From NCBI GenBank assembly GCA_022823625.1, contig JAJEHQ010000006.1, positions 1-64,000 of the forward strand: a stretch of DNA of 64,000 nucleotides. Reading direction: 5' to 3'. The notes beneath the pieces are model-generated. The model was not told where the DNA came from. It did no database searches and was given only the letters and a program-made list of their open reading frames with translations. The first letter of the stretch is position 1; the number at the start of each line of letters is the position of its first letter. Below, piece by piece: positions 23,466 through 32,204 of this stretch. The translations under genes and the position numbers were made by a program. The DNA comes from Gammaproteobacteria bacterium (GTDB lineage Bacteria > Pseudomonadota > Gammaproteobacteria > Arenicellales > JAJDZL01).

Positions 23466-24197
23466 ATGAGTATTTCACTCAGTATTGAAAATCTCGAAGT
23501 CGTCTACGGTAAGGCGAGATCTGTGAATGGTATTTCGCTATCAGTGGAAACGGGTCAGATCATTGCGATTATCGGACCAGTAGGAGCGGGCAAGTCGACA
23601 GTGTTTGATGCAGTCTTCGGATTGAATGAATCAACAGGCAAAATCGAATTTGAGGGACAGGATTTAAGAAAAATTCCGCCACAGAAAATAGTCGAACTCG
23701 GTGTCGCTTACGCACCTGAACGGGGCAATCTGTTTACACAGATGAATGTTCATGACAATCTGCTGACTGGTGCTTATCGGGCGAGAAAAGATATCAAAAA
23801 AAATCTGGAGTTGGTTTACGACCTATTCCCGATTCTTAAAGATCGTAAAACGCAGGAAACCGCAACGCAAAGTGGGGGTGAGCGCCAGATGCTGTCGTTG
23901 GGGCGTGCGCTGATGTCTAGTCCACGGCTGCTACTGGTTGATGAACCGACAATCGGTCTTTCACCAAAAGTCTGCCTCTCGATCGCTGAAGCATTGGGCA
24001 AACTGAATAAGCAGCATGGACTCACAATTTTGATTGCTGAACAGAATGCGAACTTTGCATTAAGTCTTGCAGAATACATCTATCTGCTCGAAATCGGACG
24101 AATTACGCGACACGGGACGTCGGCTGAACTGCTCAAAGAAGATGTCATTCGAAAGTCCTATTTCGGCAATTCGAATGAAAGTGGAGACAAGGCATGA
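23466..24197 (+). CDS. HAAT ABC transporter ATP-binding protein, LivF type
   Basis: 243 residues. Walker A is GPVGAGKSTVF, the signature is SGGERQMLSLGRALMSSPRL, Walker B is LLLVDEPTIGLSP, and the ending TILIAEQNANFALSLAEYIY is typical of LivF. LivF and LivG pair as the nucleotide-binding heterodimer. The gene overlaps the GntR gene by four bases, tying the regulator to transporter expression. Confidence 0.9.
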   Translation: MSISLSIENLEVVYGKARSVNGISLSVETGQIIAIIGPVGAGKSTVFDAVFGLNESTGKIEFEGQDLRKIPPQKIVELGVAYAPERGNLFTQMNVHDNLLTGAYRARKDIKKNLELVYDLFPILKDRKTQETATQSGGERQMLSLGRALMSSPRLLLVDEPTIGLSPKVCLSIAEALGKLNKQHGLTILIAEQNANFALSLAEYIYLLEIGRITRHGTSAELLKEDVIRKSYFGNSNESGDKA

Positions 24198-24877
24198 CAG
24201 GTCTTAAAAAGATCAAGCCTTCAGCTCGACTGGCTGAAGAAGTTTACGATCAGATCTACGCAGGGATCAATTCTGGGGTGATCGATCCAGATGAACGGAT
24301 CGTTCAGGAGCGGTTGGCCGATGAACTGGAAGTTAGCAGGACTCCAGTGCGCGAGGCACTACTTCGACTCGAACATGAAGGAATTCTGGTTCGTGAAAAA
24401 CATGGCAGGTTTGTCGTTCGCAGATTTTCCAAGGAAGAAATTGTTCAGATTTACAGTGCCCGGGAAGCCGTTGAGTGCCATGCATTGGCACTGCTTTGTG
24501 AAATGAGTACGTCGAAACTCATCAAGAAACTCTGCGATGTTGTCGAAAAGGAGGAAAAAGACAGTATCTGCTACACAATCAATGAGTATTACGAAGCCAA
24601 CAAGCACATCCATCGAACATTTGTGAAAGAAACTGGTAATCGATTTCTGCTGGAAATGTTTGACATGATTTGGAACCGTAGCGTCGGATTTGTGGTGTTT
24701 TCCGACATGGCAAATGAAAATCTACCGATCTCGCTAACCGGACACCTGGAACTGTGTGATGTGGTGAAAAGTGGTACTCCAAGAGAAGCGGCAGATACCA
24801 TGCGCAGGCACATTCGAGAAGGACTTACGCTACAGAGTAGCGTACTCAAAGTACAAGCTGATACTGTCAATCTGTAG
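24194..24877 (+). CDS. GntR-family transcriptional regulator with FCD ligand domain
   Basis: 227 residues. Residues 10-75 form the winged helix: RIVQERLADELEVSRTPVRE followed by ALLRLEHEGILVREKHGRFV. The C-terminal half is an all-helical FCD domain (AREAVECHALALLCEM, HRTFVKETGNRFLLEM, MRRHIREG), which binds small organic acids, often with a metal held by Asp/His residues. It sits between transporter and synthase genes, so it most likely controls this operon, perhaps through the dyad at 12405-12422. The ligand is unknown. Confidence 0.9.
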   Translation: MTGLKKIKPSARLAEEVYDQIYAGINSGVIDPDERIVQERLADELEVSRTPVREALLRLEHEGILVREKHGRFVVRRFSKEEIVQIYSAREAVECHALALLCEMSTSKLIKKLCDVVEKEEKDSICYTINEYYEANKHIHRTFVKETGNRFLLEMFDMIWNRSVGFVVFSDMANENLPISLTGHLELCDVVKSGTPREAADTMRRHIREGLTLQSSVLKVQADTVNL

Positions 24878-24896
24878 AAACAAGTGGAACATTAAT

Positions 24897-25841
24897 ATGT
24901 GTGGAATTGCAGGAAGAATTCTGAATCGGGAAGGTGAAGTCGGTCAAGACCTGGTTGAATTGATGGATGCCCAGGCTCATCGCGGCGCTGATTCAACAGG
25001 CTTCGCCATATACACAAAGCCCCTGCCAGAAGGTGGAAAGGTAAGACTGATGGGGTTTGATCGACGCAATCTGAATTCTGACCTTGATGATGTGATCAAG
25101 ATTCTCAGAAATCATGGGTCGGATCTTTTGACTGATCCTCAAATTGATGATGCTTCCAGTGCACACTACAGTGTCCGGCTGGAAGCCAAGGAACCGGCAA
25201 ATGTTGAAAATTGGATTGCCGAAGCAGACTTGATCTCAAATCGAATCGAGGTTCTTTCCTACGGCATTTCGCTCGAAATTATTAAAGATGTTGGAGATGC
25301 TGAAGCAGTCGCAGATAAACATCACTTAAGAACCATGCAAGGCACCCACGGACTGGGGCATGCCAGGCTCGCAACGGAATCAGATGTCTCACCAAAGGCA
25401 AGCCATCCGTTCTGGGCGCGACCGTTTCCAGACGTGGCAATTGTTCACAACGGACAAATCACCAACTACTACCTGTGGCGAGACAAACTGGAGCTTCAGG
25501 GCTACCGTTTCATGACTGAAAACGACAGTGAACTTCTAGCCGTATGGATTTCTGATCAAAAGCGTAAAGGTTTGAGCTTACAGCAGGCTCTGATTAAGTC
25601 AGTCTCAGAAATTGACGGAGTTTTCACATTCATGATCAGCGACCTGAACGGAATCGGCCTCGCCAAAGACCGTTTTGCAATGAAACCTCTGGTTACCTTG
25701 GAAAGCGAAGGTGAACTGATCGCAGCAACTGAGGAACAGGCTGTAAGACGCATCGCTCCGGATCGTTGGGATGTATTCAACTATGACGGACCATCGATGA
25801 CACAAATCTGGCCGCTACACACGATTGAGGCTGCTGCATGA
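24897..25841 (+). CDS. MgsA/GlxB-like class-II glutamine amidotransferase subunit
   Basis: 314 residues from the ATG at 24897, set by the sequence MCGIAGRI: after Met removal the N-terminal Cys is the catalytic nucleophile of Ntn-type amidotransferases. Other active-site segments are QAHRGADSTGFAI, GHARLATESDV and VHNGQITNYY. This is the size of MgsA, the amidotransferase subunit of N-methylglutamate synthase (GlxB in rhizobia), not of full glutamate synthase (about 1500 residues). It would release the amine or ammonia from the gamma-glutamylamide and pass it to the FMN subunit. It overlaps the next gene by four bases. Confidence 0.85.
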   Translation: MCGIAGRILNREGEVGQDLVELMDAQAHRGADSTGFAIYTKPLPEGGKVRLMGFDRRNLNSDLDDVIKILRNHGSDLLTDPQIDDASSAHYSVRLEAKEPANVENWIAEADLISNRIEVLSYGISLEIIKDVGDAEAVADKHHLRTMQGTHGLGHARLATESDVSPKASHPFWARPFPDVAIVHNGQITNYYLWRDKLELQGYRFMTENDSELLAVWISDQKRKGLSLQQALIKSVSEIDGVFTFMISDLNGIGLAKDRFAMKPLVTLESEGELIAATEEQAVRRIAPDRWDVFNYDGPSMTQIWPLHTIEAAA

Positions 25842-26530
25842 GTGAAAAGGTCATTCAGGTTGGTCATCGCGATATTCGCATCATTAATCAAGAGTTCCTT
25901 GAGGCACTGGAGGCTGGCCACTCTGTGGTTGTCACCGATACCCTGTCCCGACACAATCTAGGTGTTGGGCTTCCGCGATCTGGCAAAATTCATTTTGATG
26001 GCAGCGTCGGATACTACTGTGGTGGACTCAACACCGGCACTGATGTACGGGTTGAGAATAATGCTGGCTGGGGAACTGGAGAGGCGATGAGTGGCGGAAT
26101 CATTACCGTTAATGGATATTCGGGCATGTCAACTGGTGCCGCGATGCTCGGCGGGCTGATACACGTTAAAGGGGACTGTGGACCGAGATGTGGTGTCGCA
26201 ATGAAAGCTGGCGACATCGTGGTTGAAGGCAACCTGGGGTATCAGGCCGGATTCATGGCGCACCGCGGACGAATAATCGCACTTGGCAGCGCTGGTCCCT
26301 CCTGCGGAGATGCGCTGTGGGAGGCCGAAGTTTGGGTTGCTGGCGATATTGAGTCTCTCGGCGTTGATGCAAAGATAGTTGAACCCGAAGCAGAGGAAGT
26401 CGAAGGGGTCGATGCACTGTTGAAGCAACTGGGATTGGAAGAACGGTTTCGAGACTGGCGCAAGATCGTGTCCGAACAGAAACTGTGGTACTTTGAAAGT
26501 AGAGATGCAAACTCATGGCTGATGATTTAA
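25838..26530 (+). CDS. MgsB/GlxC-like GXGXG-repeat subunit
   Basis: 230 residues forming a right-handed beta-helix of glycine-rich repeats, as in the C-terminal domain of glutamate synthase and in FwdC. Repeats such as NNAGWGTGEAMSGGIITVNG, GDCGPRCGVAMKAGDIVVEG and GNLGYQAGFMAHRGRIIALG are plain. In N-methylglutamate synthase this is subunit MgsB (GlxC), a structural element of the complex. It overlaps both neighbours (4 and 16 bases), as expected for subunits of one enzyme. Confidence 0.87.
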   Translation: MSEKVIQVGHRDIRIINQEFLEALEAGHSVVVTDTLSRHNLGVGLPRSGKIHFDGSVGYYCGGLNTGTDVRVENNAGWGTGEAMSGGIITVNGYSGMSTGAAMLGGLIHVKGDCGPRCGVAMKAGDIVVEGNLGYQAGFMAHRGRIIALGSAGPSCGDALWEAEVWVAGDIESLGVDAKIVEPEAEEVEGVDALLKQLGLEERFRDWRKIVSEQKLWYFESRDANSWLMI

Positions 26531-27936
26531 ATTCAACTTACGAATATCCTTTCCCGATGCCTTCGGAAGAGGAAGTAGCCTATTCGGATGGTGCAATTAA
26601 AGGTCGGACACCTGGCTCCCCCTCTGCTTACGATAAGGGTGGGTCTACACGCTGGACTCCAGACGCAATTGCAGAAGTACAGGCACTGGCACAGTTGGGG
26701 CGATATCAGGTACGTGGCTACAACTGCTTCAACCAGCGAATGCCGACGTTCGATGACTTGACTTTTGTTCCAGCCACCATGACGCGACTGCCGCTTGAGG
26801 GCTATCGCGAAAGCTGTGATATGACAACGGTGTTAGGCGCGGGTACGGGACTTGTGGAACGGCCGCTTGAACTCAAGATTCCGATTTACATTGCTTCAAT
26901 GTCATTCGGAGCGTTATCAGCCAGTGCAAAAGCTGCAATTGGTTATGGAGCTTCCAAAGCTGGCACAATGACCTGTACAGGAGAAGGCGGCATGCTGGAG
27001 GATGAACGCGAAGCCAGTCAGAAACTGGTTTATCAGTTGACTCCAGCCCGATATGGGGTTGACCTTGAACACATTCGAAAGGCCGATGGACTAGAACTGG
27101 TTGTTGGGCAAGGCGCTAAACCAGGTACCGGTGGATTGCTACTGGGTATGAAAGTTGTTGAACGGGTTTCCAAAATGCGAAGTCTTCCGGCAGGTGTTGA
27201 TCAGCGCTCAACGGTACGCCATCCGGATTTTTTAGGCGCAGATGACATGGCTGTAAAGATTGAAGAACTGCGAATTGCGACGAACTATAAAGTTCCAATT
27301 TTGGTAAAGATGGGTGCCACCAGACCTCGATTCGATGTTGCAATCGCTGCAAAAGCAGGTGCCGATATAGTCGTATTGGATGGAGCAGAAGGAGGGACCG
27401 GGGCGTCACCGGAACTGCTGCTCAATCACACTGGCATTCCCTGTCTTTCAGCGATTCGGCCGGCGCGCCAGGCACTTGAAGACTGCGGCATGAGTGACAA
27501 GGTATCTTTGGTTGTGTCAGGTGGAATTCGGACTGGTGTCGATGTCGCCAAATGTCTTGCACTGGGTGCCGATGCAGTGATGATCGGTACTGCTGCAATG
27601 ATTGCACTCGGATGCAATTCACCACGCTATGAGAAAGACTACCATGCACTCGGTACATCACCTGGCGCCTGTCATCACTGCCATACTGGCATGTGTCCAG
27701 TTGGAATTGCCACCCAAAACAAAGAGCTCGAAAAGCGAGTCAATATTGCAGCGGGTGCGGAGCGGGTTTACCGCTTCCTGACCGCAATCGCCATGGAAGT
27801 AACAATGTTGGCGAAAGCCTGTGGAAAATCGTCAGTGCACAATCTGGAGGTAGAAGACTTACGCGCACTTTCATTTGAAGCTTCCGCATTTACCGGTGTA
27901 AAGATGGCTGGACTGGATCGGGCTTTTACGTGGTAA
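26515..27936 (+). CDS. MgsC/GlxD-like FMN- and Fe-S-binding synthase subunit
   Basis: 473 residues, homologous to the central and FMN domains of glutamate synthase. It contains PIYIASMSFGALSASAKAAI, GEGGMLEDER, GQGAKPGTGGLL, ILVKMGATRPRF, VLDGAEGGTGASPELLLNH and VSGGIRTGVDVAKCLALGAD. The cysteine cluster CHHCHTGMCPVGIATQ would hold a 3Fe-4S centre. In N-methylglutamate synthase (MgsC, GlxD) this subunit adds the amine to an oxoacid/glutamate skeleton. As the third gene in order A-B-C it completes the enzyme. It is the last gene of the operon before a change of gene type. Confidence 0.88.
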   Translation: MADDLNSTYEYPFPMPSEEEVAYSDGAIKGRTPGSPSAYDKGGSTRWTPDAIAEVQALAQLGRYQVRGYNCFNQRMPTFDDLTFVPATMTRLPLEGYRESCDMTTVLGAGTGLVERPLELKIPIYIASMSFGALSASAKAAIGYGASKAGTMTCTGEGGMLEDEREASQKLVYQLTPARYGVDLEHIRKADGLELVVGQGAKPGTGGLLLGMKVVERVSKMRSLPAGVDQRSTVRHPDFLGADDMAVKIEELRIATNYKVPILVKMGATRPRFDVAIAAKAGADIVVLDGAEGGTGASPELLLNHTGIPCLSAIRPARQALEDCGMSDKVSLVVSGGIRTGVDVAKCLALGADAVMIGTAAMIALGCNSPRYEKDYHALGTSPGACHHCHTGMCPVGIATQNKELEKRVNIAAGAERVYRFLTAIAMEVTMLAKACGKSSVHNLEVEDLRALSFEASAFTGVKMAGLDRAFTW

Positions 27937-27980
27937 CTTTCAATTCTGTCGCTACGGTACACCACAACTTTTCGGATATT

Positions 27981-27988
27981 GAGGAGGT
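27981..27988 (+). other. Orphan consensus Shine-Dalgarno sequence
   Basis: GAGGAGGT is a near-perfect ribosome binding site but is not followed by any usable open frame (the downstream frame stops within a few codons). The Dpp-type permease genes start 67 bases later without a ribosome binding site or a binding-protein gene. The site may be the leftover of a deleted first gene. Confidence 0.35.
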
Positions 27989-28054
27989 CTAAATACGATA
28001 ATCTTCGACTGATGTCGAACTACTCTCTCGGTTAGTCAACACTCCGTTTATCTG

Positions 28055-29017
28055 GTGTACACATTTCTCCTTTCCAGGCTTTACCAGATGCTGACTGTCA
28101 TCTTCGTGATGTCATTCGTCTGCTATATGCTGCTCGGTCTCATGCCTGGCGACCCAGTCGACCTACTCATCAGTGCAGACCCCAATCTCACGTCCGAAGA
28201 CGCAGCCCGCCTCAAAGCACTTTACGGACTGGATCAACCCCTATTCAATCGTTACCTGAACTGGCTGGCCGCTGCACTACAGGGTGACTTTGGCTATAGC
28301 CGTCTGTACGCGAAACCGGTTCTGGAAGTGCTCTGGGGTGCACTGGAAAGAACCTTGGTATTGATGAGTATCGCTTTTTTGCTTTCAGTCCTGCTTGCCA
28401 TTCCTACTGGGATGTTAGCCGCCCGTCGCATACATACTCCGACAGACTATTCAATCAATTTTCTTTGCTTTGCAGGTATTTCAATCCCCTCTTTCTGGCT
28501 CGCACTAATGTTGATATTGCTGTTCTCAGTCATACTGGGGTGGTTGCCAGCGAATGCCACACCTCTCGGTGAAGTCGGATTTTTTCAGAAAGCGCAGGCA
28601 CTCATCTTGCCAGTGATCACATTATCACTGGTCAGTATCGGAGGGGTAACCCGCTATGTGCGAAGCTCAATGTACGAGACTCTTCATCAGGACTACATCA
28701 CCACCGCCTACGCCAAGGGTTTATCGGAATCCCAGGTTGTCTGGCGGCATGGGCTTAGAAACTCGATGATTCCTGTGGTTACGATTCTGTCGCTGGATTT
28801 GGGTGCGTTCTTCTCCGGTGCGGTGATAGTTGAAATTATGTTTGCATACCCTGGTATGGGGAAGATGCTATTTGATGCAATCAACGGAAGCGACTACAAC
28901 TTGGCACTGGTCGGGTTACTGCTGGCGACTCTCGTAACTTTATTGGCAAATTTTCTAGCCGATATCTCCTATGTTAGCCTTGATCCCAGAATCAGTTATC
29001 AGGAGCAGTCGAAATGA
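28055..29017 (+). CDS. Dipeptide/oligopeptide-type ABC permease, DppB-like
   Basis: 320 residues, six membrane segments. The N-terminal YTFLLSRLYQMLTVIFVMSF is the usual DppB opening, followed by MPGDPVDLLI, the LYGLDQPLFNRYLNWL segment and the EAA coupling loop DYITTAYAKGLSESQVVWRH. It pairs with the DppC-type permease that overlaps it by four bases. No substrate-binding protein or ATPase gene lies in this neighbourhood, so the transporter is incomplete here; the partners may be encoded elsewhere or lost. The start (GTG 28055) has no good ribosome binding site. Confidence 0.87.
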   Translation: MYTFLLSRLYQMLTVIFVMSFVCYMLLGLMPGDPVDLLISADPNLTSEDAARLKALYGLDQPLFNRYLNWLAAALQGDFGYSRLYAKPVLEVLWGALERTLVLMSIAFLLSVLLAIPTGMLAARRIHTPTDYSINFLCFAGISIPSFWLALMLILLFSVILGWLPANATPLGEVGFFQKAQALILPVITLSLVSIGGVTRYVRSSMYETLHQDYITTAYAKGLSESQVVWRHGLRNSMIPVVTILSLDLGAFFSGAVIVEIMFAYPGMGKMLFDAINGSDYNLALVGLLLATLVTLLANFLADISYVSLDPRISYQEQSK

Positions 29018-29907
29018 CACGCACACAACTTTTCATAAGACGGATGATGCTACACCGTGTAGCTGTTGTCTGTGCTGGCATTCTTTCGCTGTTGTTCCTT
29101 TTTGCGCTATCCGCCCCAATTCTCGAAATGTTGCTGAATACGGATGCTTCGAAAGTAAACTTGTTTTCCCGTTACCTACCCTTCTCACTGCAGCATCCCT
29201 TAGGAACCGATGATCTCGGTAGAGACTTGTTGGTCAGGCTTGCTTATGGAGGTAGGGTTTCTTTGCTGGTCGGTTTTACTGCAGCGATAATTGCCGCGGC
29301 CATTGGTACATCTATTGGGTTGATTGCCGGATATTTCGGTGGTTGGCTTGATACCCTGCTAATGCGAACCACAGACAGCGTCATTGCCCTGCCACTATTA
29401 CCTTTGCTGATCGTTTTGGCAGTCATTGATCTGGAAAAACTTGGGATTCCAGCTTCCATTGCCAATCATCAGGATATTGGTCTCTATAGAATCATTGTGA
29501 TTGTGTCGTTGGTTGGCTGGACCGGTGTTGCGCGGCTAGTTCGGGGTTCGGTTCTTTCACTACGAGAGCGTCCCTACATCACTGCTGCACGTGCAATGGG
29601 TGTACCAGCAAAGCGCATCATTTTCACCCATATCCTTCCCGCTCTGACTTCACCCATCACTGTTGCAACAACCCTATCAGTTGGGAATATCATTCTGTTT
29701 GAATCAATACTGAGCTTTTTGGGATTGGGAATTAATCCTCCAACACCGAGTTGGGGTAATATGCTGACAAATGCTCAGGAATTGATATGGGAAGCGCCTA
29801 CCTTGGCATTTTTTCCAGGGATGCTGATTTTTATCACTGTACTTGCCTTTAACTTCATCGGTGACGGCTTGCAGGATGCACTGTCACCACGATCCAAGAA
29901 ACGATAA
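29014..29907 (+). CDS. Dipeptide/oligopeptide-type ABC permease, DppC-like
   Basis: 297 residues. An N-terminal segment MMLHRVAVVCAGILSLLFLF is followed by the periplasmic HPLGTDDLGRDLLVRLAYGG, the hallmark of DppC/OppC. The permease domain has the EAA loop RERPYITAARAMGVPAKRII and ends LAFNFIGDGLQDALSPRSKK. With the upstream permease it would form a peptide, nickel or glycoside importer channel; the substrate cannot be inferred without the binding protein. Confidence 0.9.
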   Translation: MTRTQLFIRRMMLHRVAVVCAGILSLLFLFALSAPILEMLLNTDASKVNLFSRYLPFSLQHPLGTDDLGRDLLVRLAYGGRVSLLVGFTAAIIAAAIGTSIGLIAGYFGGWLDTLLMRTTDSVIALPLLPLLIVLAVIDLEKLGIPASIANHQDIGLYRIIVIVSLVGWTGVARLVRGSVLSLRERPYITAARAMGVPAKRIIFTHILPALTSPITVATTLSVGNIILFESILSFLGLGINPPTPSWGNMLTNAQELIWEAPTLAFFPGMLIFITVLAFNFIGDGLQDALSPRSKKR

Positions 29908-29984
29908 CGCGACAGCATCAATCACCCCTCCCCTCGCTCGCAATCTCACATTTTAATTAGCTCAGAACGAAGTGGGTACGACAG

Positions 29985-30677
29985 TTAGCGGAGAATTTCG
30001 ACCGCTTCGGTTAATGTAGTAACAGTGTAGTTCGGCGTAAATTCTTCAGCCCATTCTTCGCTGTTTCGACGAATCCACATTGAATGCAGACCAGCACCAC
30101 GAGCACCGGCAATATCTGCAGTGGGACTATCGCCGACATGAATGGTCTCAACTGGATTGGTTCCAGCAATTTCGCAAGCTTTGAGAAACCCTGCAGGATG
30201 TGGTTTAGTAACCCCAACATCGATTGCATAAACGGCTCCAACAAAGTAATCGCGGATTCCAATGGTTGCAAGGTTGGAATTTCCGTCTGTTAATGCGACA
30301 AGGGGATACTGTTGTGACAGTGCCTGCAATGCTGGAATTACATCTGGATACAGTTCAACATTGTTGCGATCGACTAGAAATCGGTTCAACAATATCTCAG
30401 CATCAACTGCATCATAAGCACTCTCAGTTAGCATCTCCAAAAACAGTTGCCTGCGGATTTCGGTAACGTCGTGCTGTAATTCAGGCTGACGGTCAATTAA
30501 TGCCCATCTGAGATCCGGGATATCTTCAACAGAATACCGTTCCGTGACCCTTGGATAATGTTCCTGCAGATAGCGGTAGCTGTTTTTCTCAGCGCGTTCG
30601 ATGACCGACCACATATCCCACAATGTATTGTCGAGGTCTAGTGTGATTGCGCGAAATTTAGCTGTCACACCAGGCAC
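29985..30677 (-). CDS. HAD-superfamily phosphatase, YigB-like
   Basis: 230 residues, subclass IA. Motif I is AITLDLDNTLWDM, motif II lies in PLVALTDGNSN, motif III is GVTKPHP and motif IV is ETIHVGDSPTADIAGARGAG. Order, length and details (ERAEKNSYRYLQEHYPRVTE, WIRRNSEEW) resemble E. coli YigB, which dephosphorylates FMN and the riboflavin intermediate ARPP. A housekeeping phosphatase of that kind is likely; the substrate is not proven. It is convergent with the permease genes. Confidence 0.85.
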   Translation of the reverse strand: MPGVTAKFRAITLDLDNTLWDMWSVIERAEKNSYRYLQEHYPRVTERYSVEDIPDLRWALIDRQPELQHDVTEIRRQLFLEMLTESAYDAVDAEILLNRFLVDRNNVELYPDVIPALQALSQQYPLVALTDGNSNLATIGIRDYFVGAVYAIDVGVTKPHPAGFLKACEIAGTNPVETIHVGDSPTADIAGARGAGLHSMWIRRNSEEWAEEFTPNYTVTTLTEAVEILR

Positions 30678-30710
30678 TCTAAACTGAAACGTCGTACGGC
30701 TGATTCGGGA

Positions 30711-31066
30711 TTATTGTTTGGCGGTTTTTTGGAGCTTCTTTGCTTTGATGATCAAAGCGTCGAGACCTGCTTCCTTTGCAGTACCACTATAGGCAACAAT
30801 CATCGACTGACTGTAGTCAGTGACTGGCATGTTGATTTTTGTTCCGTAAGTTTGATTGATCTTATCCTGGTAAATTTCGATATTAATCTGGCAGATCGGG
30901 TACGGAGTCACAATCATGTTGGCATGATGATTATAAGCCGACTCAACAATATGTTTAATTTGCTCCAGACTGTTCTCAGGTTCCGAAAACTCCGGCGCAC
31001 CATGCAGTTGTAGGAGTGGGTAAACAGCCGCATCAACCCAGCCTGCAACGATACTGTACAGTCAAT
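30711..31066 (-). pseudogene. C-terminal remnant of a heterodisulfide-reductase-like HdrB gene
   Basis: The frame reads back from TAA at 30711 to a stop near 31066. It contains GAPEFSEPENSLEQIKHIVE, ANMIVTPYPICQINIEIYQD and NQTYGTKINMPVTDYSQSMI, ending SGTAKEAGLDALIIKAKKLQ. This is the end of the second CCG domain of HdrB, but the conserved TPCPLCQ has become TPYPICQ, so a cluster-binding Cys is lost, and the N-terminal two thirds are missing. HdrB belongs to the Hdr-like complexes of sulfur oxidisers and other anaerobic-type electron transfer. The remnant fits a sulfur-oxidising lineage. Confidence 0.7.
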
Positions 31067-31313
31067 TGAAACTTCGTTCGCTTTTGTACGAGACGTTGAC
31101 CAGGAACTGATTGGTGATAATGTCTTCAGTCGCTATGCCAATCCGATCGATGAGCAGCTTGAGGCCTATGTCTGTCAACTGTAAGGCGGTTAGCATGTGC
31201 AGGCTATTTTGTATTGGACCTCGCCATTGCGGCGGAATTCAATCCCTTTTTCAGTTTTGTTCAATTCGAACGGCTTTGCGACCTCAAAGTAAAATAAATG
31301 TTGTTGTAGGCCA
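31067..31313. other. Short gap after the hdrB remnant
   Basis: No intact gene. A frame on the plus strand near 31060-31185 reads as plausible protein (for example QELIGDNVFSRYANPIDEQL, ending at a stop) but has no start and no recognisable family; it may be another gene fragment. Confidence 0.3.
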
Positions 31314-32204
31314 ATGCAGATGGAACGAATAATGCGAGCACACCAGGAAGGTGCCAGACCACAATCGACCGATTGTTTTCAGTCGAGCAATTGTCTTTGT
31401 ATCCGCATGGTTTCGATCATGACGGCGGTTCTGGTGCTGGTTTGTTTCAATTGGTTCCATTCGCCCTTGTTAGCGCAACAGGAATCTGCGGAAGAAAAAG
31501 GGCTTAGAATCGCGCAGGATGCAAGTGCGAGTAACGAAGGATTTGGCGACTATGTCGCACAAATGAGGATGATTCTCCGCGACCGACAAGGTGAAGAGAC
31601 TGTTCGCCAGATGAATTTTAAGGTTCTGGAAGTACCTGAGGACGGTGACAAGAGTCTGATTGTGTTCGATCAGCCAAAGGATGTGCAGGGAACAGCACTA
31701 TTGACACATGGCCATATAAACTCCGCAGATGATCAGTGGCTGTATTTGCCTGCCCTGAAAAGGGTGAAACGCATCAACGCAGCGCGACGTTCGGGATCGT
31801 TTATGGGCAGTGAGTTTTCATACGAGGACATGAGTTCCGCTGATGTAGAAGAATACACGTATAAATACCTTCGTGATGAACCCTGCGGGGAGTTCACTTG
31901 CACAGTGACCGAACAGTTTCCCCTCGACAAGAAGTCTGGCTACACTCGTAAAGTCGTGTGGCAAGATACTGTTGAACTTCGTACCTGGAAGATGGAGCTT
32001 TACGACCGAAAAGGATTTCATCTGAAAACGCTTACATTCGCCAACTATCAGCAATACCTCGATCAGTACTGGCGGGCTGGGGAACAGACCATGGTGAACC
32101 ACTTGACCGGCGCCAGTACGGTCATTGAATGGACCGGATTTCGATTTGGCACAAACCCTGACGAAAGCGAATTTACGCAAACGGGTCTTCGGCGAGCGTA
32201 CTGA
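31314..32204 (+). CDS. Outer-membrane lipoprotein-sorting (LolA-like) protein linked to an RND exporter
   Basis: Up to 296 residues. A hydrophobic export signal lies at residues 33-54 (SIMTAVLVLVCFNWFHSPLL), so the true start may be nearer to it, for example ATG 31407; no good ribosome binding site decides. The mature part has SLIVFDQPKDVQGTALLTHG, DDQWLYLPALKRVKRI and GSFMGSEFSYEDMSS, the signature of the LolA-like family found next to RND/MMPL exporters. Such proteins carry lipids or lipophilic molecules across the periplasm. It overlaps the next gene by one base, and an RND exporter lies downstream. Confidence 0.8.
   Translation: MQMERIMRAHQEGARPQSTDCFQSSNCLCIRMVSIMTAVLVLVCFNWFHSPLLAQQESAEEKGLRIAQDASASNEGFGDYVAQMRMILRDRQGEETVRQMNFKVLEVPEDGDKSLIVFDQPKDVQGTALLTHGHINSADDQWLYLPALKRVKRINAARRSGSFMGSEFSYEDMSSADVEEYTYKYLRDEPCGEFTCTVTEQFPLDKKSGYTRKVVWQDTVELRTWKMELYDRKGFHLKTLTFANYQQYLDQYWRAGEQTMVNHLTGASTVIEWTGFRFGTNPDESEFTQTGLRRAY

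Noticed and set aside
24771..24896. Longer start for the MgsA-like subunit
   Set aside because: Family members need an N-terminal catalytic Cys right after Met (MCGIAG at 24897); the extension overlaps the GntR gene.
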